Of a stretch of 60,744 bases of DNA, positions 26,730 through 36,589 are shown in pieces. The notes under the pieces were generated by a model. That model worked only from the letters and a program-made list of their open reading frames with translations, was not told the origin of the DNA and searched no databases. Every line of letters starts with the position of its first letter. Position 1 is the first letter of the stretch. The translations under genes were made by a program, and so were the position numbers. Origin of the DNA: Burkholderiaceae bacterium (lineage in GTDB: Bacteria; Pseudomonadota; Gammaproteobacteria; Burkholderiales; Burkholderiaceae_E); assembly GCA_900299025.1 (NCBI GenBank), contig OMIE01000049.1, forward strand, positions 1-60,744, in the 5' to 3' direction.

Positions 26730-27900
26730 AAAGCATCCGAAAGGCCGTCAATGAGCCATCACTGGCAATGGTCCATCCCATATCCTGCTCAGAAATTGGC
26801 GCGCAAGCTAACGGCTTTGATGCCACACTCAGCCGACCGAGAAGTTGCCCTTGATCGCGGCTGAGCGCGTGTAGAAACCCGTCTTCGTCGGCAACGAGCG
26901 CCATGCGCTGGGCAAGCTCAGGAGCAGACAGGCGCCGCCCACGCAAGCCTTCTTGCTTCCACTGAGGTGCCCCACTTCGGCTGAAGGACTGAACATGCCC
27001 ACGGTCATCAATGGCGATGACCTGAGCTTTGTCAGCAGCAATGCCGCCTACGGTGGTGAAGTCGCGTGACCAGCGAAGCTGTCCACTTTGCCGATCAAAG
27101 CTCGAAAGCTTGCCCTGAAAGCTCGCTGCCAAGACTTCATCGTTGTCGACAATCGGCTGCCCTAAAACATCTGAGAGCCTCTCAATCTCCGTTGTGCCCC
27201 GTGGGGTCGACACGCTAGCCTCCCAAAGAGGCTGGCCGTTAGCCGCGTTGACGGCCATCATCCGGCCACCAGGCAAACCGATGAACACCCAATCGCCTTG
27301 GATGACTGCTGAGTTTGTAGAACGAAGCACGAGTGGCGGACTTTGCCTTGCTATGCTCCAACGAACCTGCCCTCGCTCGAGGTCTAGCGCTTGTACTCGG
27401 TTGTCGCTTGTTCTTACCACAACAATACCCGCACCTACGGAAGGAACTGAGACCGCTTCAGCCCCCAAATAAGTGGACCATCGGGTTTTACCCTGCTGAT
27501 CGAGTGCAAGCAGGTAACCGTCGTTGCTCGCAACAAAGAGAAAGCTATCAAAACTCGAAACACCACTGCTAAAGCCGCGTCGATGGCGGTGTTCGAATCG
27601 CCTTTCACCAGTTTTTAAATCGAATGCGCTGATGAGGCCGGACTTTGTTGCGACAACAAGCTTGTCCTCAATGCGCGTGGGCGCAAACCCTTGGCCAACA
27701 TCATCGACTTTCGCGCGCCAAACTGGTTCGAGCAGATTCTTCCCGGCGAGTTCGGGTAAAGCAGGCAATTTAGGCTTTGACGAAGACCAGGGCATCCACG
27801 ATGAAACCGTATCGAGTGCAGAACATGCGCTCAGCGATCCGCCAGCAAATAAGGATAAACCGAGGAATTGAACGACACGACGTCTTGGCTTTTTAATCAT
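26722..27900 (-). CDS. bamB: Outer membrane assembly lipoprotein BamB
   Basis: A 392-residue lipoprotein: signal peptide with lipobox SLSACS (Cys26), then eight PQQ-like beta-propeller blades with repeated 'DR-G-L-W' type elements ([42 protein letters not shown]). BamB is the scaffold lipoprotein of the BAM complex that inserts beta-barrel proteins in the outer membrane. I choose the ATG at 27900 because it gives a normal lipoprotein signal and overlaps the yfgM stop by 4 nt; a longer frame exists up to 27960. Confidence 0.94.
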   Translation of the reverse strand: MIKKPRRRVVQFLGLSLFAGGSLSACSALDTVSSWMPWSSSKPKLPALPELAGKNLLEPVWRAKVDDVGQGFAPTRIEDKLVVATKSGLISAFDLKTGERRFEHRHRRGFSSGVSSFDSFLFVASNDGYLLALDQQGKTRWSTYLGAEAVSVPSVGAGIVVVRTSDNRVQALDLERGQVRWSIARQSPPLVLRSTNSAVIQGDWVFIGLPGGRMMAVNAANGQPLWEASVSTPRGTTEIERLSDVLGQPIVDNDEVLAASFQGKLSSFDRQSGQLRWSRDFTTVGGIAADKAQVIAIDDRGHVQSFSRSGAPQWKQEGLRGRRLSAPELAQRMALVADEDGFLHALSRDQGQLLGRLSVASKPLACAPISEQDMGWTIASDGSLTAFRMLYA

Positions 27901-28556
27901 GATGACTTGCCGGGAGCTGAGACTGCATGATCGCGCTTGATTTGGAGCAGTTGCTTCCAACTCGGTTCTTCAGCACTTTTTTCAAGTGCTTCATCCCAGG
28001 CCTTCAAGGCATCATCTCTCCTGCCCAAGGCCATCAGAACGTCGCCGCGGCGATCAAGCCGCGACAGGTCAAAGCTCGCGTTCGCTTTGTCTGACTTCAT
28101 CGCATCGAGCACGCTTAATGCATCGCTTGCCCGGCCGTCTTCAAGCATCACAGAGGCCAGCCGTAAGCGCGCAATCGCCACCAGCCCTTCATCTTTCGAT
28201 CGATCAATAGTCCATTGCAATAGAGTGGCAGCGGTTTTGAAGTCCGCAGCCTGAACATGTTGTCTTGCGCTCAACAACGCCGCAAGGGGTGCATATGCAG
28301 TTTTAGGGTATTTCTCAAAAAGAGTGCCGGACTCTTGCTTAAGCGTTGGCATATCAGCCTTGCTTGAAGCAATCACCACCCGATCGTAAATTTCGGCTGC
28401 TTCGCGCGATTGCTTGTCTTCGTACCAGCCCCAGCCACGCCAAGCCGCTATGGAGATCATACCCAGGGCAAAAACAATGCTCAGCAAATGACCGTGGCGC
28501 CGCCACCAGTCTTTGAGGCGATCGACTTCCTCTTGCTCAAAATGATGCTCAGCCAT
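27897..28556 (-). CDS. yfgM: YfgM family tetratricopeptide protein
   Basis: A 219-residue protein. A charged N-terminus EQEEVDRLKDWWRRHG is followed by one membrane helix (about 22-42) and a periplasmic TPR_21 domain. YfgM works with the chaperone PpiD at the Sec translocon and is always found before bamB. The start shares one base with the hisS stop (TAATG) and the stop overlaps bamB by 4 nt, fixing both ends inside the ispG-hisS-yfgM-bamB-der operon. Confidence 0.92.
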   Translation of the reverse strand: MAEHHFEQEEVDRLKDWWRRHGHLLSIVFALGMISIAAWRGWGWYEDKQSREAAEIYDRVVIASSKADMPTLKQESGTLFEKYPKTAYAPLAALLSARQHVQAADFKTAATLLQWTIDRSKDEGLVAIARLRLASVMLEDGRASDALSVLDAMKSDKANASFDLSRLDRRGDVLMALGRRDDALKAWDEALEKSAEEPSWKQLLQIKRDHAVSAPGKSS

Positions 28557-29857
28557 TAGTGCTTTACTCCAAAGCCATGTTCCAGAATGTAGTGGGCTGC
28601 TTCGACCATCGGCACCTGCGCTTGGCTAGCCGACGCTTGACGCAAATCCTTGATGGTTGCTTGACCTTGAGCGATCTCATCTTCTCCCAGCACAACCGCA
28701 TAGGCAGCGCCCGAGGCGTCAGCACGCCGAAATTGCGACTTGAAGCTGCCGCCTCCGCAGTGGAGCAAGACATCAAGCCCATGGTCGCGAAGCTGCTCGG
28801 CGAGATCTATCGCTGCGAGATGCGATTGCGGGGCGTGGTGAACCACATAGACATCACAGACGGCGTGTTGTTCTGGCAAAACAGCTTGTAGCAAATCAAG
28901 AATTCGCTCAACACCAATGGCAAAGCCGCATCCAGGAGCTGACTTACCGCCAAGCGTCTCGATCAGTCCATCGTAGCGACCACCGCCGCATACCGTGAGC
29001 GGCGCTTTATCGGTGCTCGTTGACACCCATTCAAAGACACTGAGGTTGTAGTAGTCGAGCCCACGGACGAGCCGTGGATTGATGGTAAAGGCCAGTCCAC
29101 GACGGCGAAGCATTGCTTGTAAGCCTTCAAAGTGTGCCCGAGAAGCATCGCCGAGAAAGCGATCAAGCTTTGGGGCATCTTCGATCAGTGATTGCATAGC
29201 CGGATTTTTGCTATCGAGAATCCGCAAGGGGTTGCTGTGGAGTCGGCGCTTGGCATCGTCGTCAAGCGAGGATTCATGCGCACTTAAGTACTCGATTAAG
29301 GCTTGGCGATGCGTAATCCGCTCCTCACTTTGCCCCAAGGAATTGATTTCAAGATGAAGATTGTGAAGCCCCAGTTCGTCCCAAAGGCGTGCACAAAGCA
29401 ACATTAACTCCGCATCAATGTCGGGACCTTCAAAACCGAGCGCTTCGAGCCCAACTTGATGGAACTGCCGATATCGCCCTCGTTGCGGGCGCTCATGACG
29501 AAACATCGGCCCTTGATACCAGAGTCTCTGAGGACCTTCACGAAGGAGGTGGTGTTCAATGACGGCTCTGACTACGCCCGCTGTGGATTCAGGCCTTAGT
29601 GTGAGTTGCTCACCGTTTAGTGCGTCAGTGAAGGAATACATTTCCTTCTCAACGATATCGGTGACTTCGCCAATCCCCCGTAAGAACAAACCGGTGTGTT
29701 CAAGGATGGGTGTCCGGATTTGCCGATAGCCATAACTGGTAACCACTGAGGCCACCGTCTCTTCAAAGTAACGCCATAGGCCTTGTTGGGCCGGCAACAC
29801 GTCATTCATGCCGCGCAGGCCCTGAAGTGGTGCAGCCTTAGTATGTATCTTGTTCAC
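28556..29857 (-). CDS. hisS: Histidine-tRNA ligase HisS
   Basis: A 433-residue class II aminoacyl-tRNA synthetase. It opens [12 protein letters not shown]. Motif 2 is in [19 protein letters not shown], the histidine-A region is [15 protein letters not shown], and motif 3 is [13 protein letters not shown]. The HGTP anticodon domain forms the C-terminus. It charges tRNA-His. There is no ATG near the family start. A GTG at 29857 gives the usual length; a TTG at 29905 would add 16 residues. I use the GTG, with moderate certainty about the start. Confidence 0.95.
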   Translation of the reverse strand: MNKIHTKAAPLQGLRGMNDVLPAQQGLWRYFEETVASVVTSYGYRQIRTPILEHTGLFLRGIGEVTDIVEKEMYSFTDALNGEQLTLRPESTAGVVRAVIEHHLLREGPQRLWYQGPMFRHERPQRGRYRQFHQVGLEALGFEGPDIDAELMLLCARLWDELGLHNLHLEINSLGQSEERITHRQALIEYLSAHESSLDDDAKRRLHSNPLRILDSKNPAMQSLIEDAPKLDRFLGDASRAHFEGLQAMLRRRGLAFTINPRLVRGLDYYNLSVFEWVSTSTDKAPLTVCGGGRYDGLIETLGGKSAPGCGFAIGVERILDLLQAVLPEQHAVCDVYVVHHAPQSHLAAIDLAEQLRDHGLDVLLHCGGGSFKSQFRRADASGAAYAVVLGEDEIAQGQATIKDLRQASASQAQVPMVEAAHYILEHGFGVKH

Positions 29858-29951
29858 TTTTAATCTTTGTTTTTTATAACTTATCGACTCAGAACTTGCA
29901 GGCAATGATGCGCGCTGCTCGCCCTTGCTCGGCCGTCAAGCCCTCACGACC

Positions 29952-31322
29952 CTAAGCCTTGTTTGACTCACCAATTTTTCCAAACCTTGTCTTGACGTAA
30001 TCTTCAACGATGTTTTGGAAATCCCGGGCGATCTGGTCACCCTTTAACGTGAGACGACGTTCGCCATCGACAAATACTGGAGCGACAGGCGCCTCGCCGG
30101 ATCCTGGTAATGATATGCCAACATCAGCATGACGGCTTTCGCCGGGGCCATTAACAACGCAACCCATTACCGCAATCTGTAAGGTTTCAACACCTGGATA
30201 TGTCGCCCTCCACGTTGGCATCTGCGCTCGCAGCCAGCCTTGGATGTCATTAGCAAGCTCCTGAAAAAAAGTACTTGTCGTTCGTCCGCAACCCGGACAG
30301 GCTACAACCATCGGAGTGAAAGCCCGCAATCCCATGGTTTGTAATAGCTCTTGGGCAACAATCACTTCTTTGCGTCGATCACCACCGGGTTCAGGTGTGA
30401 GCGACACTCTAATGGTGTCGCCGATGCCCTCTTGCAGCAGAACTGCCATCGCTGCGCTTGAAGCCACAATGCCCTTGCTGCCCATGCCAGCCTCCGTGAG
30501 GCCTAAATGAAGTGATTGGTCGCAACGTGATGCTAACGAACGATAAACGGCTATAAGATCTTGAACGCTTGATACCTTGGCCGATAAACAGATTTGCGCG
30601 GGATCCATTCCTAAACGAATCGCTGCCTCGGTGCTCTCAAGCGCCGAGGTAACGAGCGCTTCCCGCATTACTGCAGCAGCTCCCCAAGGATTGCTTCGCT
30701 TCGCATTTTGATCCATCAATCGCGCCAGCACTGACTGATCGAGGCTTCCCCAGTTCACACCAATTCTCACCGGTTTTTGCCATCGTAGCGCCGTCTCGAT
30801 GAGCGATGCAAAATGATTGTCGCGCTTCGATCCAAGTCCGACGTTTCCCGGGTTGATACGGTACTTCGAGAGCGCTTGAGCGCATGCCGGAACATCTTGA
30901 AGCAGCTTGTGGCCGTTGTAGTGGAAGTCGCCCACTAGCGGCACATCGATGTCCATTCGATCGAGTTGCTCACGAATCGCCGGTACTGCCTTTGCTGCTT
31001 CGATCGAGTTAACAGTTAGCCTGACAATCTCCGATCCCGCACCGGCAAGTTCCTTGACCTGTATCGCCGTCGCGATGACATCGGCAGTGTCGGTATTTGT
31101 CATCGACTGTACCAGCACCGGGGCGTCGCCTCCGATGCGTACGATCTTCGCACCCCACCGGAGGATACTTTGCAGCGACTTTCGCCTTGGTAGGCTTGCG
31201 GCTTCGGTGGGGATGGGATCCGCAGGCCTCAACGCCTTGGTCTCTGACAGACTTATGGCTCCTAGGCCTTTGCCATGTTCGACGGAAGACGGGATGCTTG
31301 GGGCTTTTGCATGCTGAGTCAT
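29952..31322 (-). CDS. ispG: 4-hydroxy-3-methylbut-2-en-1-yl diphosphate synthase IspG (GcpE)
   Basis: A 456-residue enzyme: a TIM-barrel N-terminal domain ([12 protein letters not shown] onward) and a C-terminal iron-sulfur domain with CPGCGRT and [10 protein letters not shown], whose cysteines hold the [4Fe-4S] cluster. It converts methylerythritol cyclodiphosphate to HMBPP in the MEP isoprenoid pathway. The first 40 or so residues are an unconserved Ser/Pro-rich extension ([19 protein letters not shown]), so a downstream start cannot be excluded. It lies between the RodZ-like gene and hisS, as in most proteobacteria. Confidence 0.94.
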   Translation of the reverse strand: MTQHAKAPSIPSSVEHGKGLGAISLSETKALRPADPIPTEAASLPRRKSLQSILRWGAKIVRIGGDAPVLVQSMTNTDTADVIATAIQVKELAGAGSEIVRLTVNSIEAAKAVPAIREQLDRMDIDVPLVGDFHYNGHKLLQDVPACAQALSKYRINPGNVGLGSKRDNHFASLIETALRWQKPVRIGVNWGSLDQSVLARLMDQNAKRSNPWGAAAVMREALVTSALESTEAAIRLGMDPAQICLSAKVSSVQDLIAVYRSLASRCDQSLHLGLTEAGMGSKGIVASSAAMAVLLQEGIGDTIRVSLTPEPGGDRRKEVIVAQELLQTMGLRAFTPMVVACPGCGRTTSTFFQELANDIQGWLRAQMPTWRATYPGVETLQIAVMGCVVNGPGESRHADVGISLPGSGEAPVAPVFVDGERRLTLKGDQIARDFQNIVEDYVKTRFGKIGESNKA

Positions 31323-31401
31323 TGGGCTTAATACTTATGAAGTCGCTCGGTAAGACACCACGTTGGAAACAATCCCTGGCTTTAAGGGTTTCGGCGATGG
31401 G

Positions 31402-31782
31402 TCAGTGTCTTCCGAAATAGTGAACGAGGACTAACAGACTTGCAAGGATTAGGAAGACCCAGGCTAAGAAGCTGCCCGAACCACCATGGGCAAATCCTAA
31501 GAGCCCCTTGGGGCGAATCCTCCGATCATCGACATCGGCATGTAAATCAGCCACCCGATGGCGAAAATCATTGGGCAGCATCTGTTCGAGAACGTCGCGT
31601 TGATCGATACCAAGACGACGCCCGTAAGCAAAGAGCACTGAGCGGACAAAGGCTGGACCAGGTAGCTCGTCCCATTCGCCGCGCTCAAGATGTTCAAACT
31701 GCTTCACACTCAATCCGAGCCCCTGAGCCATTTCTTGAGGGCTAATACCTAGTTTTTGGCGACGATGCCTCAAATCAATCAT
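31402..31782 (-). CDS. Miniature RodZ-like protein: HTH domain plus one membrane helix
   Basis: 126 residues. Residues 1-66 match the RodZ cytoplasmic helix-turn-helix ([19 protein letters not shown], with [16 protein letters not shown]). A polar linker follows, then one hydrophobic helix at about 104-122, and the protein ends three residues later (GRH). Normal RodZ is about 300 residues or more, with a periplasmic Pro/Thr-rich linker and a beta-domain (DUF4115); both are absent. The RodZ HTH binds MreB in rod-shape control. The start overlaps the rlmN stop by 4 nt, and ispG follows, so this is the standard rodZ locus. pilF, often found between rlmN and rodZ, is missing too. Confidence 0.82.
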   Translation of the reverse strand: MIDLRHRRQKLGISPQEMAQGLGLSVKQFEHLERGEWDELPGPAFVRSVLFAYGRRLGIDQRDVLEQMLPNDFRHRVADLHADVDDRRIRPKGLLGFAHGGSGSFLAWVFLILASLLVLVHYFGRH

Positions 31783-32954
31783 GCTTGTTTACGTCGCTTG
31801 GTGAGGTTGACGACTTCACCTGCCAGCTGTCCGCAAGCTGCATCAATATCATCGCCCCGCGTCTTCCGAATGGTTACCCGTATACCTTGTTGCAAAAGCA
31901 CTTCAGAAAATCGCCTGATCTGAGTGGCGTCGCTTCGCTGCAAGCCTGAGCTAGGAAAGGGATTGAAGGGGATCAAATTGACTTTTGACGAGATGCTACT
32001 GAGCAGCGAAGCGAGCTCCTTGGCCTGATCGAGCTGATCATTGACACCCTTGATCATGGTGTACTCGAAGGTAATAAAGTCTCTGGGTGCATGCTGCAGA
32101 TAGTCTTGGCAAGACTTCATCAACTCAGCGATTGGATATTTTCGGTTGAGTGGGACCAACCGGTCGCGCAGGTCATCGTTAGCAGCGTGGAGTGAAACCG
32201 CAAGTGCCACCGGGCAATCACGGGCTAGTCGATCAATCATAGGGACTACGCCCGACGTACTCACGGTCACCCGCCTTCTCGACAAACCGTAGGCGTGATC
32301 CGAGAGGAGCGTCGTTAAAGCTTCAAGCGTGGCTTCATAGTTCTGAAGCGGCTCGCCCATGCCCATAAACACCACATTGGAGATGGGTCTGGTATGGGAG
32401 CCATCAGCCTCAGCGGATGTCTCAAGCTCTTCATCTGCGTCGAATGCTTGACCCGAGTCAGGCAGGGTTGCCTGCGCTAATCGAATCGGAGAAGGCTTCG
32501 TATCGCCAAGCAGCAAAGAGCGAGCGAGCCAAACTTGCGCGATGATTTCGCCACTGGTTAAGTTTCGATTGAATCCCTGCGCGCCGGTGGAGCAAAAGCT
32601 GCAAGCAACGGCGCAGCCAACTTGGGGCGACACGCAAAGCGTGCCCCGCCTTCGCTCAGGAATGAAAACCGTCTCAACCCCGTTGCCACCGCCTACCTCA
32701 AACAGCCACTTCCTTGTGAAATCAGCAGCAACATGGTCGCTGATGACTACCGGGTCGGTGAGTGGAAAGTGGGTTGCCAAGCGCTCTCTTAGCGGCTTGG
32801 CAAGGTCAGTCATTGCATTTAAATCGCTATGACCGCGTTGATGGACCCACTGAAGCACCTGCTTTGCTCGAAAGGTCTTTTGCCCCCAAGCCTCAAATTG
32901 TCGTTTGAGGCTTGGCTCAGAACACCCTAATAATTGTGTGAACTCACCGAGCAT
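31779..32954 (-). CDS. rlmN: Dual-specificity 23S rRNA/tRNA adenine-C2 methyltransferase RlmN
   Basis: A 391-residue radical SAM enzyme: an N-terminal [10 protein letters not shown]...[16 protein letters not shown] helical domain, the cluster motif CAVACSFC (Cys114, 118, 121) and [13 protein letters not shown]-terminal Cys ([11 protein letters not shown]) is the methyl-carrying residue. It methylates A2503 of 23S rRNA and A37 of some tRNAs. Between QVWLARSLL and PISNVVFMG there is an acidic insert of about 35 residues compared with E. coli. A TTG at 32978 directly after ndk would add 8 residues; the ATG at 32954 fits the family better. Confidence 0.94.
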   Translation of the reverse strand: MLGEFTQLLGCSEPSLKRQFEAWGQKTFRAKQVLQWVHQRGHSDLNAMTDLAKPLRERLATHFPLTDPVVISDHVAADFTRKWLFEVGGGNGVETVFIPERRRGTLCVSPQVGCAVACSFCSTGAQGFNRNLTSGEIIAQVWLARSLLLGDTKPSPIRLAQATLPDSGQAFDADEELETSAEADGSHTRPISNVVFMGMGEPLQNYEATLEALTTLLSDHAYGLSRRRVTVSTSGVVPMIDRLARDCPVALAVSLHAANDDLRDRLVPLNRKYPIAELMKSCQDYLQHAPRDFITFEYTMIKGVNDQLDQAKELASLLSSISSKVNLIPFNPFPSSGLQRSDATQIRRFSEVLLQQGIRVTIRKTRGDDIDAACGQLAGEVVNLTKRRKQA

Positions 32955-32978
32955 TGAGTATCGAGAAGGCCTTGACAA

Positions 32979-33404
32979 TCAGCGGTTGAAGACAGCCATG
33001 CCTGGGAAGAAAAATGCTATCTCAGCCGCTGCTGTATCCGGGCCGTCAGATCCATGAACCGCATTAGCATCGATACTATCGGCGAAATCGGCACGAATCG
33101 TACCGGCTGCAGCTTTTTTGGGGTCGGTTGCACCCATCAGTTCACGATGCTTGGCAATAGCGCCCTCGCCTTGTAAGACCTGAACCATAACCGGGCCCGA
33201 AATCATGAAGTCGACGAGATCCTTGAAAAAGGGCCTATCCTTGTGGACCCCATAAAAGGCCTCAGCCTGTGATCTCGAGAGGTGCATCATCTGGGCCGCT
33301 GCGATCTTGAGTCCTGCAGCCTCAAAGCGAGCGTAAATTGCTCCAATGACATGCTTGGCAATAGCATCGGGTTTAATGATCGATAAGGTTTTTTCTACAG
33401 CCAT
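32979..33404 (-). CDS. ndk: Nucleoside diphosphate kinase
   Basis: A 141-residue protein with the family start [14 protein letters not shown], the ATP-binding [12 protein letters not shown] region and the active-site His117 in NAVHGSD. Ndk passes phosphate from ATP to other (d)NDPs through a phosphohistidine. The ATG at 33404 is used; an in-frame codon five residues upstream is less likely. It is the first gene of the long minus-strand cluster that runs to rlmB. The 155-nt gap to the divergent Bax-inhibitor gene should hold its promoter. Confidence 0.96.
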   Translation of the reverse strand: MAVEKTLSIIKPDAIAKHVIGAIYARFEAAGLKIAAAQMMHLSRSQAEAFYGVHKDRPFFKDLVDFMISGPVMVQVLQGEGAIAKHRELMGATDPKKAAAGTIRADFADSIDANAVHGSDGPDTAAAEIAFFFPGMAVFNR

Positions 33405-33489
33405 AATGTTCGCCGTCAAATTAAAAGTAAACCCTAGATACTAGCATTGAAGTTTGTCGAGATGATGAAATCTGATGCTGTATGGTCAA

Positions 33490-33518
33490 TTGAAATTCTC
33501 TTCATTTCACCTTACATT
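33490..33518 (+). promoter_or_regulatory. Sigma-70 promoter of the Bax-inhibitor-like gene
   Basis: TTGAAA (33490-33495), a 17-nt spacer and TACATT (33513-33518). The start site would be near 33525, about 35 nt before the ATG, with GGAG at 33548-33551 in between. Confidence 0.5.
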
Positions 33519-33559
33519 CAAGCGAGCCAATCGTGATGGCCTTCTAAAGGAGTTAAACA

Positions 33560-34339
33560 ATGAGCTTGCAACATAACGAACGTGTGACTGTTCAAAGCCA
33601 GCCGACGACAAATATCCACAGCGCATCCTTCGGGCGGGGGGCGAGTACCTGGGGTTCTGGGTCTTCCCCATTTGAGCCAACTCTCGACCGGTCGCGCCAG
33701 CAGAAAGTCCTTCGAAACACCTTTGCCCTGCTTGCCCTATCCATGATTCCAACAATAGCCGGTGCGTGGATTGGCGTGCAAACCAAGTTCAGCAGCCTCT
33801 TTGCCGGTAGTCCATTTATTGGCGCGATTGCTTTTCTAGCTGTGGCCTTCGGCTTCTTTTATCTTATTGAGCGCAACAAGCACTCAGCGGCGGGCGTAGG
33901 TCTATTGCTGGTGTTCACCGGATTTATGGGGTTAATGCTCTCGGGTTTAATCGGCAGCGTCTTGGGTCTTCGAAACGGTGCAAGTTTAATCATGATGGCA
34001 TTTGGCGGGACCGCGAGTGTTTTTGCCGTGATGGCGGGCATAGCGACGGTGTCGAAGAAGGACTTTACCCAAATGGGCAAGTTTTTGACCGTGGGTGTTG
34101 TGTTGCTGATCGTCGCTAGCCTGGCGAATATTTTCTTTCAAATGCCAGCGCTCATGCTCACTATCTCGGTACTTGCCATTGCGATTTTTTCAGCTTTCAT
34201 CTTGGTCGACATCCAGCGCATTTTGCAAGGCGGTGAAGACAATTACGTGACGGCCACGCTTAGCATTTATTTAAGTGTCTATAACGTTTTTAGCAATTTG
34301 CTTGCGATTCTTGGGATTTTCGGCGGGGATAGAGACTAA
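33560..34339 (+). CDS. yccA: Bax inhibitor-1 family membrane protein (YccA-like)
   Basis: 259 residues: a Ser/Gly-rich N-terminal tail of about 48 residues, then seven hydrophobic helices and a short acidic end (GGDRD). The last helices hold DIQRILQGGEDNYVTATLSIYLSVYN, split here for reading as DIQRILQGGEDNY plus TATLSIYLSVYN, which is the BI-1/YccA signature with the Asp pair near the pore. YccA in E. coli is a substrate and inhibitor of the FtsH protease and protects SecY under translocon jamming; the hflKC genes for FtsH modulation lie 10 kb away. AAAGGAG precedes the ATG with a 7-nt spacing. Confidence 0.88.
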   Translation: MSLQHNERVTVQSQPTTNIHSASFGRGASTWGSGSSPFEPTLDRSRQQKVLRNTFALLALSMIPTIAGAWIGVQTKFSSLFAGSPFIGAIAFLAVAFGFFYLIERNKHSAAGVGLLLVFTGFMGLMLSGLIGSVLGLRNGASLIMMAFGGTASVFAVMAGIATVSKKDFTQMGKFLTVGVVLLIVASLANIFFQMPALMLTISVLAIAIFSAFILVDIQRILQGGEDNYVTATLSIYLSVYNVFSNLLAILGIFGGDRD

Positions 34340-34400
34340 GAGAACCGGTCATCTTATTGGCGTCGTGCGGTCGCTGCTCCCACTCGTTTTGCGTTGATGT

Positions 34401-35753
34401 TTACTCGCTACGAGTGAAGACAGCGACCGACTCCACATGTGACGTTTGTGGAAACATATTTGCAACACCAGCGCTCTCCAAGATGTAGTCTGCTTGATGA
34501 ACCAAGATTGCGGCATCTCGGGCGAGGGTTGCTGGATTGCAGGAAATATAAACAATCCGTCCTGGCTTGGACGCTTGTTTGGCGATGAGCTCACAGACTT
34601 GTTGGGCACCCTCGCGAGGCGGATCGATCAGTATTTTCTTAAACCTTCTGAAGGCGAGCCAGTGATCGGCGCTCAAGGTAAATAAATTCGCTGTAACAAA
34701 ATTTACACGCGAGGAAAGTCCTTGACTTACTGCAATCGTCTGAGCGCGCCGAATAAGCGTCTCGCTGCCCTCCACGCCTGTGACGCGCGCAGCTATACTT
34801 GCAATAGCAAGGCTGAAATTTCCAAGGCCGCAAAATAAGTCAAGCACCTCATCCTCGACGTTTAGATCGAGAAGTCTGACCGCTTTTCGTACGAGCACCT
34901 CATTGACGAGATGATTAACCTGGGTAAAGTCTGTCGGCCGAAAGGGATAATCGAGTGCAAAGTCCCTTAGCCGGTAACTCAAGGCCGACTCGGCGGGATG
35001 AATTAATTGAATCGAGTCAGGACCTTTGCTTTGCAGCCAAATCTCCAGGCGATGATGGTCACCAAAAGACTTGAGTTTGTCCAAATCGAAAGCGTCAGGC
35101 GGGTCGAGCACCCTAAACACCAGTGCTAATACCTTGCTGCCTTGCGCAAGTTCAATTTGAGGCACGCGCTGCCTAATGCTCAGCGATTCAATGAGCCGCT
35201 TGAGTTGAGGTATCAGGCCTGAGGCCTCTTCAGTCAAAACCTGGCAGCTATTCATTTGTGCAACATAGCTCGAGGAGCGTTCGTGAAATCCAACAAGAAC
35301 CTCACCCTTTTTAATCACATCCCTGACACTTAAGCGAGCCCTATGTCGGTAAGCCCAGGCTGGGCCTGCAATTGGTGCAAGCATGTGTTGCGGCTTGATG
35401 CGCGCGAGGTGCCAGAGTTGATCCTCAAGTACCCGCTGCTTAACCGCGAGTTGCATCGCGGCATCCATGTGTTGCATGCTGCATCCGCCACAGACCCCAA
35501 AATAAGAACATTGGGGCGAGACTCGCCCACTTGAGGCCTTGATAATCCGGGTTGAAATTGCGCGATCAAAACGCGTACCCCGCTTGACGATTCGCGCAAG
35601 CACGCGCTCGCCCGGCAAGGCGTTTTCAACAAAAATCACCTTTCCATCGGTCCGAGCCACGCCCTGGCCTTCCAAATCAACTGATTCAATGTCCAACATT
35701 AACTCAGGCAGGTTCTCGGCATGACCCTCTCGTTGGCGACGACCTCTTGCCAT
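34401..35753 (-). CDS. rlmD: 23S rRNA (uracil-C5)-methyltransferase RlmD
   Basis: A 450-residue protein: an N-terminal TRAM domain (IESVDLEGQGVARTDGKVIF), an iron-sulfur cysteine cluster (Cys82, 88, 91 in CSYFGVCGGC, with another in MNSCQVL) and a SAM-dependent methyltransferase domain (VLDLFCGLGNFSL) with the catalytic Cys in IVYISCNPATLARD. RlmD makes m5U1939 of 23S rRNA. The ATG at 35753 directly after the upstream stop is chosen; the longer frame to 35792 reads inside the neighbouring exonuclease gene. Confidence 0.93.
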   Translation of the reverse strand: MARGRRQREGHAENLPELMLDIESVDLEGQGVARTDGKVIFVENALPGERVLARIVKRGTRFDRAISTRIIKASSGRVSPQCSYFGVCGGCSMQHMDAAMQLAVKQRVLEDQLWHLARIKPQHMLAPIAGPAWAYRHRARLSVRDVIKKGEVLVGFHERSSSYVAQMNSCQVLTEEASGLIPQLKRLIESLSIRQRVPQIELAQGSKVLALVFRVLDPPDAFDLDKLKSFGDHHRLEIWLQSKGPDSIQLIHPAESALSYRLRDFALDYPFRPTDFTQVNHLVNEVLVRKAVRLLDLNVEDEVLDLFCGLGNFSLAIASIAARVTGVEGSETLIRRAQTIAVSQGLSSRVNFVTANLFTLSADHWLAFRRFKKILIDPPREGAQQVCELIAKQASKPGRIVYISCNPATLARDAAILVHQADYILESAGVANMFPQTSHVESVAVFTRSE

Positions 35754-35755
35754 GC

Positions 35756-36559
35756 TTAAAGACCTTTCCAAGCAGTGAGGAACTCTCCCCAACGAGCGTC
35801 GCTCTGTTCACCGAGCATTTGCCTGGCCAATATGACTTCATGTTCATAACGTTCTAGCGAGTACACGCCACGCATATGTTGAAACCGGCACCAAACGAGC
35901 CATGTGTTAAGGACATCGGTGAGGCAGTAGTGGCGGATCTCCTCGATCCTTCCTTCTAAGTAGGCCGGCCACACCTGAGCTCCACTCATACCTTGCTTGC
36001 CTGGAAATCCACACAGTAGCGCTATTTCATCGAGCGAGGCAACGGCTCGACCGTTATACAGACTAAGTAAATCCATCAGATCGGTGTGTCGCTGGTGATA
36101 ACGACTGATATAGTTATTAAACTTAAAATCTCGGTCCTCATCGCCTAGATCCCAGTATCGCGGTGCTGACACACCATGGATGAGCCCCCTGTAATGAAGT
36201 ACCGGTAAGTCAAAACCTGAGCCATTCCAAGTGACGATTTGAGGAGCATATTTATCGATGATTCGAAAGAAATCGCGAATCAGATTCGATTCACTTTCCT
36301 CTGCACTTCCCAGACATCGCAATCGCAAGACCTCAGCCGAGCTTGTCTGATGTCGAAACAAGCAACCGATTGCCACGACCTTTTGAAATTGCAGTGGCAA
36401 GAATGCTCTTCCAGTGAGCGCTTCTCGCTGCTGCATTGCGAAATTAACAAGTTCTATATCTGACCAAGCTTGCGCTTCGCTGGGCAGATCTGGCCAAGCT
36501 CTTCGAAGACCCGACGCATCGGGTATGGTTTCCAGATCAAAGACTAAGACGGCTGACAC
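35756..36559 (-). CDS. Predicted 3'-5' exonuclease (PolB-like DEDDy domain)
   Basis: A 267-residue protein made of one DnaQ-like domain of the 'DNA polymerase B exonuclease-like' family. Exo I is FDLETIPD (Asp8, Glu10), Exo II is TWNGSGFDLPVL with its Asp, and Exo III is YCLTDVLNTW with Tyr and Asp. The catalytic DEDDy set therefore appears complete. No polymerase domain is attached. Related stand-alone proteins were once annotated as linked to polysaccharide synthesis (WlaX), but their real substrate is unknown. It sits between nlpD and rlmD and ends 2 nt before the rlmD start, so the two genes are co-transcribed. Confidence 0.85.
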   Translation of the reverse strand: MSAVLVFDLETIPDASGLRRAWPDLPSEAQAWSDIELVNFAMQQREALTGRAFLPLQFQKVVAIGCLFRHQTSSAEVLRLRCLGSAEESESNLIRDFFRIIDKYAPQIVTWNGSGFDLPVLHYRGLIHGVSAPRYWDLGDEDRDFKFNNYISRYHQRHTDLMDLLSLYNGRAVASLDEIALLCGFPGKQGMSGAQVWPAYLEGRIEEIRHYCLTDVLNTWLVWCRFQHMRGVYSLERYEHEVILARQMLGEQSDARWGEFLTAWKGL

Positions 36560-36589
36560 AAATCAGTGCGTTAGGAAGATGGAGCAGCA

